Positions 39,616 to 50,758 of a DNA stretch of 64,000 bases are shown one piece after another; positions within the stretch are counted from its first letter, which is position 1; each line of letters opens with the position of its first letter. Made by a program: the position numbers and the translations under genes. The notes beneath the pieces were generated by a model. The model had not been told where the DNA came from, searched no databases, and worked only from the letters and a program-made list of their open reading frames with translations. This DNA is from Hoplostethus atlanticus (lineage: Eukaryota > Chordata > Actinopteri > Trachichthyiformes > Trachichthyidae). The DNA is taken from the NCBI GenBank assembly GCA_034670405.1, contig JAXDDX010000054.1, positions 1,860,001 through 1,924,000 on the forward strand, read 5' to 3'.

Positions 39616-40539
39616 GTTATGATATTGTTCTTTAATATCAAAGCTGCGTTCTTTCATTCCTTCGGTTGTTTTTGATTCATGCACCTTACGGGAGCTGCAA
39701 GGTTGCAACTGATATTTTTTTTTACCCTTTGTCATTTTCTTCCACCTGCAGTGGTATGCGGGCAATCATATGAATGATAATGGGAGGCAAGGCGAGTGTG
39801 TCCTCTCCTCCATGCTGGTGTCAGGTTTACTCCTGTAATTTCAGTTCCCCTCCACTGTGACTTTGGCATTGTGGAACACATTGTAACAGCCAATAGTGTG
39901 CAACCATGGAAATGCTCAGCGTCTGTGTGTGTGTGTTGCATATATGGATGTATGCTGCCTGCATGCATGTCTGTTATTTTTCTATAGCTGTGTTTACATG
40001 TGTGCCAGGCTGAGGGAGAAATAGCTGGTGGCTGCTTCACTAGTGTCTCTCCCAGCTTTCATCTCTAATAAGGCCTGATTTAAGGACGAGCCGAGCACAG
40101 GAATAGAAATGCCTGGTCTCTCATTTCCTCTGCAGCCAGTAGAGATGAGATCTCTTCAAATTATTAAGCCAGGGAATAATGATGTTTGATTTGACTCTCT
40201 ACTGGGTGTGTCTCTGCGAGGGCTATTTTCGCCCACTGCTGCCCCTGAGAGAGAATACTTAGAAGAGGCTATGTCCACAAAAAACATCCGATCGTTGTTT
40301 GTGGATGATGTAAGGACGGTGTATTTCAGTGCTAGGCCTATAGGATGAAGAGCTGCTGTGCTGCCCTGTTGGGTAGCTTAGTGCGTCTCAATGGGATACT
40401 CCTGATCAACTCAGGTTGAATTCAGTGTGAGCACGCTGCATTTCAGATGGTCATGTGAAGGAAGTTGTGAATAGCTGACCTTGGTTACCATCTTGTCAAA
40501 GCTTTATTGAACAATCACCAATTATTACCTCCATTTACC

Positions 40540-41290
40540 TCCAAGACACTTTATTAAAATTCTCCAATCTGATTGTAATTTATTGCTGCTAATCAAAGAT
40601 AAACTGGGCCTTGGGAATCCTCCGGGAATGGAGGCCGTATTTACCCGCCTTGAGTTTCCTCAGCAGCCCAACTCAAATTCTTCTAGCATCCTAGCGCTAG
40701 AAACACACTGTGGTACTTCCCTCACTGCAGTCTGCCCTCTCTGAGGCGCAAAGTCACTTCCGTGGCTGCTTGTCAGCCGCGTTAATACTGACAAAGACCT
40801 GCACCCGTTTTAATCACGCCACGTAATAACAAAAGGTATACAAAGTTGTTTATGACTGCTCCACTGCTGAGCAATTGGGACATTCCTCATTGCGGCGCAC
40901 ATTAAAAAAGATTGCACTTTGTTCCGAGTGGCAATTGCAAATCACAAACGTCAGAGAGGCAGAGCAGAAAAGATGACTGCAATGACGCTGGAGTGTAACG
41001 GAAATACATTTCCATATTAAAGCGCGCGGCGCCGAGCAGAGCACGACTCTGTTTGAATTGCGTGCTCCAGCCTGCCTTCCTTCAGTGTATGGAATAGCAG
41101 GGCCCACGCTGCTGTGACTGCAGTACCGTAAATTTGAAGTTGTTTACGGATGCTGCCATCTTGGTGCGCTCCGGGAGGGGAAACTTGGAGCGGGGCCATT
41201 TACCGGCAGCTTGATGAGAGTGCAGTGAGGCGATATAATTAATACAACATCCCCGGGCCCACAGGCTAGGCTGCAAACATAACCTCGGAG
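40540..41290. promoter_or_regulatory. Candidate conserved non-coding block
   Basis: Alternating homeodomain-like words (TGTAATTTATTGCTGCTAAT, GCGATATAATTAATACAAC) and GC-rich words over about 700 bp, without repeat structure. It ends in a GA-rich tract. A plausible regulatory region of elavl2 or its neighbour; inference only. Confidence 0.25.
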
Positions 41291-41306
41291 GGAGGAGGAG
41301 AAAAGG

Positions 41307-41330
41307 GAGAGAGAGAGAGAGAGAGAAAAG
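41307..41330. repeat. GA dinucleotide microsatellite
   Basis: Uninterrupted GA run of about ten units within a purine-rich stretch. Confidence 0.9.
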
Positions 41331-44300
41331 AAGACGGGAGGAAAAAATAAGCATCGCTATGTAGAGAGAGAATGAGAAATAAGAAGAGTGAGAAGAGTGC
41401 AGGACAGGGCGGAGGGATGAGGGTACCTGTCAGCGCCGGGAGACACATGGCCGCCATACACGATGAAACCATGCAGCCGAGAAATCCTCATCTGGCTGAA
41501 TTACAGTCATCTCCAACTTGATCAAACCCTGAATGTGCCAATCGATGGCAGTTACCAATTTCGGTAAAGGACGTCGGGCAACACATCTGACCTGACATTG
41601 ATGTGACATGGATTTAGTGTTAAGGTCCCTTCAGCCCCTCTGTGCTTTCTGCTATGCGACATCCCAGAAGCATGGACATTAAATTGAGCTCAAGAGATGG
41701 TACAGAGGGCCCCTTCCTCTTAAGTACATGACATACTTTTCATGCCCGCAAACTACGAGCTAGACTTTTAGAATATGGTGGATTATTTGTTGAACAACAC
41801 CCTGTTTGATAGTATATGAAAGTACAACTGGATGACTGGATATCAGCGCTGAAGTTACACTGATGAGGCAACTAACACTGCATGTGCACTTCAGTGAAAG
41901 AGGAATATGTTAGCCCAAGCTATCGAGGCCCGATTGGCTTCAACGTACTTGAAAGAAAGCGGATCCATCGGCCTCTAAGACCTCTTAAACGGAGAGGAAA
42001 CGCTGCAGCTTTGGTTTTCCTTCCAATGCAGCAGATTTGTGGTAAACTGTGAGCAGAAATGATTTCACCCATGGCACTGTAGTTGTTGCTTCCCCTTAAC
42101 TTTGCCTCAGTGGGAAAACCCTTGTCTGTTGAGCTCCATCAAACAAGAGAAAAACTTGCCTGGAGATAGTGTGGTGGTGGGGGGGGGTCCATAGGGAGGT
42201 CTTCGCCTCCCCCTCTCACTCTCTCCTTATGTATCCATTTATTTTAGCTGGTGAGAAATAACATTGGGACCAAGGTTGTCAAACAACCGAGGTGCATTCT
42301 GTGGACGCAAAAAAAAAAAAAAAGCAAATAATAATGTGCAATCTCCGCTTCCCAAGAGCGTTCTTTATTGTATTACAATACAAATAGGAGTCTGTAAACC
42401 GAGGAGTGAATCTTAAAGTGGACAATGGAGCATCCAGCCTAGCTCAGACTGACCACTGCTCTCCTATCCTAAACAATGATATCAGGTTGTTTTTTTACTC
42501 AACTCTCATTTATTGTGGACATTAAGCCTGGGTTTATCACTTCTGCAAATCAGCCAAATGAGTGGAGCAAAACACTGTAAATGACATGCCTGCCAACAGA
42601 CACAAAAGAGATAGGGGCTATAAATACCCTGGATAAATCCTCCTAATCAAAAAACCGGAGGAAGCATAATATAGGAGCCCAGTGGCTGAATCCCGTTTTA
42701 AATGGTTTCTCCAGCTTTTCCTTGTGGTTAGTGTTTAGAATTCACTTGATAATTACCGTATTAAAATGCATGTAGGAGTCTGTGCAGTTGTGGTGGGAAA
42801 AGATAAGGCCGCAGAGAGTAGGGGGGGAAAGAAAGTCGACCGGAGGCCTATCAGTCAGCGCTGAATTGCTTTATAATTACTGAGATGCAGAGACATAATT
42901 TCCTTCTAAAAATAATGCAAAGTTTCATTTTCTTCCCTTCCCTTAATGCTGTTGAGGGGGGCGGGGGGGAGCAGGGCCTGAATGCATTGGCTTAACCTCT
43001 TGGTGTATTAGTCGATGTGGTGCCATGTTAAGCACAGTGTAGCCTAGTTTCTGCACAGCGTGAATGTTGCTGCCGCTCCGTTTTGGGATCGGAGGAAGAA
43101 TCCAAATTCTGACACATTGGGGTTGGATTCATGAATGTGACATATACCGTCTGGCTGGAGCGCTCTTAACTTGTCGGGAGTTTTTTAGTTTGCATGTATT
43201 TCACATAAGCCTTAATCTTTTGTGTATGCCAACAGAAAATGATATAATTTATTATATTACACACTGTGTTTACCGCACGGAGGAGCTGGAGCTGTGAGTA
43301 TCATTTGGAGCCTGTTGACAGTTTAATGGGGTACATGAAGGAGTTTAGGTAGAGATATTGGTTACTGGTTACTATACTAGGTTAGAGGTATTTTCAGGTT
43401 ATGGGATGGTTGGGTGTTTTCTAAAGCAGTTCAAGGAAGGGTGCGTCTTCCTTTTCCTACAATACATGCTGCCGTGCACTGTACATATTGGACCTTGTTT
43501 GAGAGCGTCTTCATTTGGTCTCACCGGTCCACCAGTTATCTCAAGTCATGGTCAATCGGAGCGGAGGTCCCTTTGAAACAATGAGATCTAAAAATAATCC
43601 TACACAGCCTTGTGCCTTGTAGCCTTGTTGTCTTTTATTATGTTGCAGCAATAAAAACAGCATTCATACATAAAACAGAGGACAGCACCTAACACAATAG
43701 ACCAGACAACAGGGGGAAGACAAGAGGGGGGAAATAGATGTTTTTCTAAAGCAATTTCAGCATTTACTCTCATTTTGGTTGGTTTCCAATAATGTGCATG
43801 TTTCTTTACAAGGATTGTGCAATATTGCACAAAGGGTTTATTCACCAAAATGATGAGCACTACATAAGTTACTCACTCACAATTATCAATAAGACATTGA
43901 ATAAAAAATAATCACTGCAAGATGAACATGGTTTAGAGCTACTGTAAGTAAATCAGTTAGGATTTATTGATTTAATCAATAGGCCTGTGAGATTAAAGGC
44001 ATTTATAATAATGGAAACCACCCAAATCTGGGAAAATAAACTAAATCATCCAAAGCATGAGAACGAAGCTTTTTGCCAGTTTGTGATATTACAGTGGTAT
44101 TTCAACTGATTACAGATCGATTTTAGAAGCGGCGCATCACCCACAGCTTCTGCTTTTTTCTAGGTTGTTGGAGGACAAGGAGTGGAAAGGAAAGGAAAGT
44201 AAGCAAAGGAAGCAAGGTTGCAGCCAGGGGTATGTGACGACTGGCAGGTTCTCCTATGATGAAATATTGATGGGACTGACTTTGATTCTGCAATAGGCAC

Positions 44301-44816
44301 TTTTGATCCAGATCTGTCGCGGCAGAAGAGAGACCCCCCCCCCCCTTCTCCTTCCTCAGGTGTATCGCTGGTCTTTCGCTTTAGAAAAATGCCATCCACT
44401 CTCCACTACCTTTGATCAAATGTGTAGACTTTGAAGGGGAACTTACACCAATAGTGGAGATCAATGATCTGCGCGTACAGCGAGGCACATACCCTACGTC
44501 TATAACTCAATGTTTTTGCGATGGATGCTGGATAAGTGCACTCTGGGTAAGTGCCAGTGACAGGTCTTTGCGGTTCCAAGTCAGTTGTTGACTGTTTTAT
44601 TCATCGTGCCTGCTGTTCCTATAAGTGACGGCTGAATCAACACAGGATTTTGGGGAAAAAAGTAACTATTGACGTCCATGAATAGCGATGGTGTCTCTTT
44701 CCTCTCAGCGCTCACATCACATTTAGATCCTACGTGGCCCTTTCAAGAGAAAACCCAAGCCGCGATCTGACTTCGATCATTGACAAAATCTGAAACGGGT
44801 TGTTCAGGCGTTCAGT

Positions 44817-44845
44817 GGTGTGTGTGTGTGTGTGTGTGTGTGTGT
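44817..44845. repeat. GT microsatellite
   Basis: About 14 GT units. Confidence 0.95.
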
Positions 44846-44932
44846 TCCAGCATGCTCTTTAATGCACCTCTACATGAATGCGAGTTTTCTCTTTTGTGCT
44901 CTTGATAGTATTAAGTACACCTAGCATTGTCA

Positions 44933-44935
<3 letters not shown>

Positions 44936-44970
<35 letters not shown>
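44936..44970. repeat. GT/GA compound microsatellite
   Basis: About 13 GT units followed by GAGAGAGAG. Confidence 0.95.
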
Positions 44971-44971
<1 letters not shown>

Positions 44972-45184
44972 TATGATGTGTCCAGTGCGGTGTTGTGTCC
45001 CTGGGTAAGGGAGCAGAGAGCCATCTGTCCTTCTGGCTGACCATCCGTCTGGCTGCTCAGATCCTATCACCGTGTCTCACCTGGTAATGAAAAGCTAGCA
45101 GGTACTCCGCTACAGCCCTTTAAAATGGATGACTTCCCTGCACAGTGGAGGCTGGTGTACACGCCAAGTCACTTGCTCTCCTAT

Positions 45185-45290
45185 CACTCTCTCTCCCCCC
45201 CCTCCCCTTCCCCTTCACTCCTCTCCCGCACTCTCTTGCTCTCCTTTTTTCTCCCCCCCCCCCCCACCCACCACCACCCTGCAGCATACA
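45185..45290. repeat. C/T-rich low-complexity tract
   Basis: Nearly pure pyrimidine on the + strand, including a run of about 13 C near 45,254. Open frames through it are rich in Ser, Pro and Leu and are not genes. Confidence 0.85.
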
Positions 45291-45568
45291 AACGCACATT
45301 TCCGAGGAACTGTATTTGCTTTTATTTGTCCTTTATTTGGGGCGTTGCATTGTCGCGTGCGATGACCACAAAAGCAAATATTAACCAGTGAGAAAGGTGC
45401 AAGAGGTTACCTGAACACGTGATCCGCAATCACAACAACAGTGGATTGTTTTCCGGCTATCGCTAACGAAATTCTGGTATTTGTTTTGAAAACTAGAAGT
45501 GGCCTCCCTCATTGTTTGCCCTTGCAAGTGCATTTATTGCTTAGCAGAAGAATGTAGCGCCTCTTACC

Positions 45569-45593
45569 TTCTTCTTCTTCTTCTTCTTCTTCG
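45569..45593. repeat. TTC (GAA) trinucleotide microsatellite
   Basis: About eight CTT/TTC units. Confidence 0.95.
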
Positions 45594-47279
45594 CCACGCT
45601 CCGGTAACCTATATTATGTAATGCAAAAATAATGAATCAGCCGCGGCCGCGTTGCACGTTTTGAAATTCAAAAACAGCAACGCAAAGACTTGAGCTTAAT
45701 TGTATAAGTATGTGGAAACCGCAACGCAAAATGGAGCAATGACTATTATCAGGTTGATAACCAATAATTACTAACAAACTCTGAGCTCATTAAGCTGCTC
45801 CCGTGGAGAAACCCAGCTCGATATAGCCCCCCCAGAAGCCCCTCCCCCCTCTCCCCCCTCTCCCACCAGGATCCCACTGCTCTCTCTTCCTCTCCCAGTA
45901 TCCCAGTTTCTCTCGTCGCTTTCTTCATCCCAGTCTGTTCTATGAGACCCACTATTTTCTTCTTCCTTTTCTTGGCCTTTTCCATCCTTTATCGGTGGCT
46001 TGCGATCGCCGAATCCCTCTTCTTATTCTTTCCTCTCCCACTTTTGCCGGCTAAATCCCGACATTCTGTTTATTTATATGTACATGGCAAGCCGCTCACC
46101 ACCTCCCTCCTCTCTCTCTATTCTTTCTCTCTCTGAAAGATTAGCCATCCCCTCTGCATCTCCTCTCATCTATCATCCTAATGGGGGCTACAAGGGGGGA
46201 AAAGCAACAATTTACACTGGGAGAAATGGCCACAGAAGGGCAAGGAAACCATTTGGATTGCCAGTGGAAAGCAAGTTCCAGTCTGTCACGAGGATTATTT
46301 ACACCACGCTGGTGGTACAGGCACTGGGCCTCTTCTGGAGAGCTGAAATTGTCATCTTCAAGGTTAAAGATACAGTCTATACTCGAGCAACATCTAGCAA
46401 CACTCCTGTGTCCCTGGTGGGAGGCACCTCTGTGGTTGACGGTTGTTTCCATCAGAATTGCTAACTTTGTTATGTATTGACGCCCCCGCAAAACAACCGT
46501 GTCCCTCAATCCCCGTCTTGTTGGGTGTGGTCCAACAAGCTCATGCATTGTTCTTAGCAGTCCGCAGGATTCGGCATGAGGATGATTCTATCCCACACTG
46601 CACGCTACTGTTGCTATACTAAACTGAGTGAATTGGATGGATGGGTGGTCATATATTCAACGTTTTTATGGACAGATTAATGAATGAAGCATTTCCGTGT
46701 CCACACCAAATAGCAAAACGATAAAAATAGAGATTTACTTAAAAAAACAGGTTCCATTTATGTAATTCTGATCTTTATCGTCCTCTATCGGCGACCAGTG
46801 AGAATTGCAACAACATCAACAGACCTCCTCCTACCTCCTCCCCCCTTTAGCCTTTGCATTCAAAATGTCTGCCGACGCACTCGTAGCGAGAGTACGGCCC
46901 AAAAAGTGAGTTTTGAAATCCAGAAATCTCAGCACCCTGGCGAAGTAATTGATGACTCATTGGTATCGATCGACAGCCCCATCATGATGATCGTTTTGTG
47001 CTTACGGGGCAGTAAAAACTCTCAATTATTGCCCCTTTTTAAGCCAAAGATATCAGGCCGAGGATACAGTGGCGCTCCCTCCCCGAACCTCCTCAAGCGG
47101 AGCCTCATCTACTAAGTGGGAGCTGCCGACTGCGGGAGGCCCCTGCTAACCACATGCTATCACAGCTCGGCCTCCCAGCCTCCAACCGCGACACACTTAC
47201 GCTCATCCACTCCACAGGGGAAGTGTTGAGCCTTACTCGCCGATGTGAGAGCACAAACACACAAACAGTCACCCTCCAC

Positions 47280-47575
47280 TAGATAGGCAATGCCGATTAT
47301 ACACCACCCCCCCATCCCTTCTGCCTCTCCCAGTATCACATCTTTCTCTCTCTGCTCCTCCCATTGCTGTTGTCTTCAGTCTGTCTGTCTGTCTCTCTCC
47401 TCGTCTCAAAGCCGTTTTCCCTCAAGCGCTATCCCACTCTGTCATTTTTGTTGTTTATTTGTCTATCTGTGTATCTCTTTTTCTTCCTCCCCCTAGCTCT
47501 CTCATCCCCCTGTCAATATTATTCTTTGTTCATCTCCAGCTCTAATTCTGCATCTCTCTCTCTCCTGTTGTGGCA
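47280..47575. repeat. Pyrimidine-rich low-complexity region
   Basis: Long runs of C/T with TCTGTCTGTCTGTCTCTCTC and similar words. No gene. It has a purine-rich partner on the other strand and could adopt triplex-type structures. Confidence 0.75.
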
Positions 47576-48486
47576 GCCAGCCCTCCTCCCTATTAAGGCA
47601 AAGTGTGGCACCGAGGCCCCGCCAGATGCCACACTGGCTAGAAAGCATCCACTGTGTTCTACATGACCGTACCTTCAAATACAGTGCCAGTGGTTTTGGC
47701 ACAGGCTCCCACGTTGTTCTTGCCTAGCTAGGGGCGATCTCCATTTTTGATTTCTCGAGAGTTGCATGGTAAACCTTGAATCCAGTCTGCACAAGAGCAT
47801 GCTCTAGTCCTCTTCAGGCTTTAAGGCGATGGAACAACTTTTCTGTGACTCCTCAGAGAGCATGACATTTTCATTGGATGTGGCGATACGCAGTTTTTTT
47901 TCTAGGTCTTTAGGATATTCTAAAATGAATTTGAAGCATATATAACCACACAATAGTTACCAAGCTCAAGAATGGACAAACATGCCCACAAATGGTTTGA
48001 GGTATCACCTCCTCCAAGGCAAAATATGACCAAATTTAAAAAATATATTATTAAGGAACAGGTACCAAAGAGGCTGTGAGTTTATTTGGAATCCACATAC
48101 AGGAGCAATTGTAATAGTTAGACTTGTACCATTGCCCTGCACAATATCAGTGTTTCACTCAGAGACCAGGGGGAACTGGGCATGTTGGACTCTCCGTGCT
48201 GGACTGCATTCTCACAAAGCAAATGTCATAAAAATAGTGTGCCATGTGAAAAAAAATATGTAGACTAGAGGCCGACTGTGCAGCATCATGTCAGCATCGT
48301 GAGAGTAAAAGTGGTAATACTAGGGAGATGGATGTCACTGTCGCACGCCGACTCAACTTTCAGCGCCCCGGTCCCTCTCAAGCCTGAGGGTATAACTGGC
48401 CTTCCTTCAAAGGAGGAAGCTTAAAAACAATCTCCAAAAGAGGCAGCGTAGCGTTGGATTGCGATGGGCGTCAGTCAACCAATCAG

Positions 48487-48510
48487 CAGTCAGTCAGTCA
48501 GTCAGGCAGG
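48487..48510. repeat. CAGT tetranucleotide repeat
   Basis: About five CAGT units followed by GGCAGGCGGG. Confidence 0.9.
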
Positions 48511-49199
48511 CGGGCGAGGCCCCGCTGTCTCCCACTCCAGAGAACAGGTACCCTGAACTAGTTTCAACAAAGCTGAGTCGGAGATTTAATGCAATATAAA
48601 GCCTCTGGGCCCTTTTAGCAATTTGAAGTCAACACACAAATACGCCCACGCTCAACTGTGGAAAGACTTCCCATCCCTGCCCCTTCATGTGCAAATGTGC
48701 TGACTGGAGGTGTGTGTGTGTGTGCTCAGTTTCCCTTCACACTACTCCCTCATTCCTGTTTCTGATCCCTAGCAGCACATCAATGGCCAGCCAGTTCAAA
48801 AACAGACTACAGAAATCCAAAGCCTTTTTTTTTAATTTTTTTTTTAAATGCCTTGCCCTTTTTTTTGCGCGATAATACTCCAATGTAGTTCGAACCCGCG
48901 CTGTGTGAGGTGAGTTAATTCAACCCGTGATAATCATTCAACGCGGTGAGTAGTTGTTGATACCGTGCAGATTGTTGTTGAATCTGTACTTTTTTGAGTG
49001 TGGATTTTCCCCCCGCCTCGTACGGAAAACACTCTTTATGAGACAACATCAAAGGGTCAGCGTATGGAAATGATGCACTATGAAGTTTTCCCCCAGATGC
49101 CAATAATGCAACGGTGCCATCTGCAATATCAGAAGGAGTGCTGCTCTTGACATTCTCCATGTGATTGGCAGCGTTTCCAGCTGTTGGTGGAGTTGAGGT

Positions 49200-49480
49200 T
49201 TTTTTTTTATGCTGACATCAACTTGGGCATCTGTTGCATTATTTGCATTTCCCAGCTGAACAAAGGGGAGTTTTATATCTACGATGACAACGTGTCATTG
49301 ACATTATTGATGGGGAGTCAAAACGGGTTACTTACTGAGTTTTTGTCTTGCCAATTAAGATGATCGATTGTGTTGTTTGCCTTTTTAAAGCAGCAGCAGC
49401 ATCCAAAGATTTATGATTGTAATCTGAATTACTGGATTTGTTCTTAGTGCAAATCAATGTGATTAACCTCCAACAGGTAA
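49200..49480. promoter_or_regulatory. Candidate enhancer with OCT, E-box and SOX-type sites
   Basis: Within 26 bp lie ATTTGCAT (49,241-49,248, octamer), CAGCTG (49,253-49,258, E-box) and AACAAAGG (49,259-49,266, SOX/TCF-type). They are followed by several AT-rich homeodomain words and a short CAG run. POU, bHLH and SOX combinations are typical of neural enhancers, which would suit elavl2. Motif presence only; not tested. Confidence 0.3.
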
Positions 49481-50144
49481 ACGTTGGGAGTTTAGTCTTG
49501 GAGCTTGTCTAGGTATGCACGAACACCTTCAACAAAACAATTATTCTGGAAGCTGTAGGTGAAGGGGGGGAGTGTGGATATGAGCTGAAGCTGGATAAAT
49601 AAAAAGCAACAGTCCCTGGGCTGCAGGGCCTGAGGCAATTGCATTGCTAGCAGGCAAACAGCCGCCTAGACCGCCCCAGCAGGGTAGAGATGTATCAGCC
49701 AGCCTGTTGGACACCTAACAGCTGATTTAGCTAATGGGCAGGAGGGCTCTGCTGCTGTAGCTGCACAATCTGTTATAGTAATATCACAAACTGCAATACC
49801 TAGACTGCAACATGAACAGATACTCATCTTCGGGAAATAGACATTAGATGCTCCACATGAAAATAATCACTAATAATAGAGAACTGTATGGATTAGTATG
49901 TTGAGGTGCACCATGGATACATGGTAACATGGTTGTGCAACTCAAGGTTTATACTTTTCAATTTTCCATACTTTAAATACTGTGTACATTTTTTAAAAAT
50001 ACATTTAAAATCCAAACATTATTTGGTAACAGTTGCATAAGAAGCTAAAGTCAGATCTAATGTAAGGCTAGTATTATTGCATTGTAGCAGCATAAATACT
50101 ACCACTACAATAAAGTACAAGGATGCAGTCAAAAAAAGCCCCTT

Positions 50145-50150
50145 TTTATT
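50145..50150 (-). terminator. Candidate poly(A) signal of the prkcsh-like gene
   Basis: TTTATT on the + strand is AATAAA on the - strand, 471 nt after the stop codon of the prkcsh-like gene. It is the first canonical hexamer I see downstream of that stop. Confidence 0.45.
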
Positions 50151-50620
50151 TTTCATTAAGATCGGGGCAGTTATTTGATACATCATTGGTAATGTCAATA
50201 CTGCTCTTGATCAGAAAACTATCGGCTCTAGTAATCTTGTTAGGGTTTAAGTGTTACCCCCAGTAAAGAAAATATTGCAGTCTTAAAATGAATTCAACAA
50301 AACTCACATGCACACAAGATAAGAGAGATACACTGAAATCAAACAAAACAATAACATCAACAGTGATGACGACTTGTTGCCTTTAAATTCAGGTTAAAAT
50401 ATGAACATGTAACAGAAACAGCAGCACTGTAACACTGAATGAAACTAAACAGTCCAGGAAATGTTATTGAAACGTGGATTCTGACCTTAACAATTATTGC
50501 TTGGAAGTGTATACGTTCTGACAACACAGATGTGAGAGGGGACCCTTAGGGCCGCGGTCTGTCACCCCGGGCTAGCTAGCGGGGCTAAAGCTAATTTCGG
50601 CGAGGCCAGTTAGGGGAGGG

Positions 50621-50758
50621 TCACAGTTCACTGTGAATGCCCTGCTGCTTTAGCACCGGCTGACAGGCCACAGGAGTCTGAAAGTCCATGATGTACTGGC
50701 ATTTGCTGGGCTCCTTCACCGATCGCAAGGCTGTCTCCGTCCCACATGTCAGCGTGAC
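50621..50758 (-). CDS. Last coding exon of the prkcsh-like gene
   Basis: Acceptor TTTTTCTAG on the - strand, then 45 codons from VTLTCGTETALRSV to GIHSEL and TGA (stop at 50,621-50,623). An in-frame TAG sits immediately upstream, so the reading frame is only used after splicing. It carries three Cys of the MRH fold and the EPSKCQY motif with the conserved ligand-binding Glu and Tyr. The C-terminal HSEL resembles the HDEL ER-retrieval signal of glucosidase II beta but has Ser for Asp. The tail after the MRH domain is short and lacks the Pro/Glu-rich stretch of the mammalian protein. Confidence 0.88.
   Translation of the reverse strand, partial: VTLTCGTETALRSVKEPSKCQYIMDFQTPVACQPVLKQQGIHSEL

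Larger units (their letters stand above)
31671..50124. other. Intergenic region between elavl2 and the prkcsh-like gene
   Basis: About 18.4 kb with no exon I can recognise on either strand. It contains degraded DNA-transposon fragments (35.3-36.4 kb), common fish repeats (38.7 and 39.2 kb), pyrimidine-rich tracts (45.2-47.6 kb), several microsatellites and AT/homeobox-rich islands. Both neighbouring genes end into it. Confidence 0.6.

Noticed and set aside
42309-42323. Poly(A) run considered as the tail of a processed retrocopy
   Set aside because: No coding similarity upstream and no flanking duplication visible.
44817-44970. Pair of GT runs considered as a CRISPR-like or minisatellite array
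   Set aside because: Plain dinucleotide microsatellites without spacers; the genome is eukaryotic.
46000-46464. Long open frame of 154 codons on + strand, and a 135-codon frame opposite
   Set aside because: Low-complexity Ser/Pro-rich start in a pyrimidine tract, no recognisable domain, and open on both strands. Probably chance.
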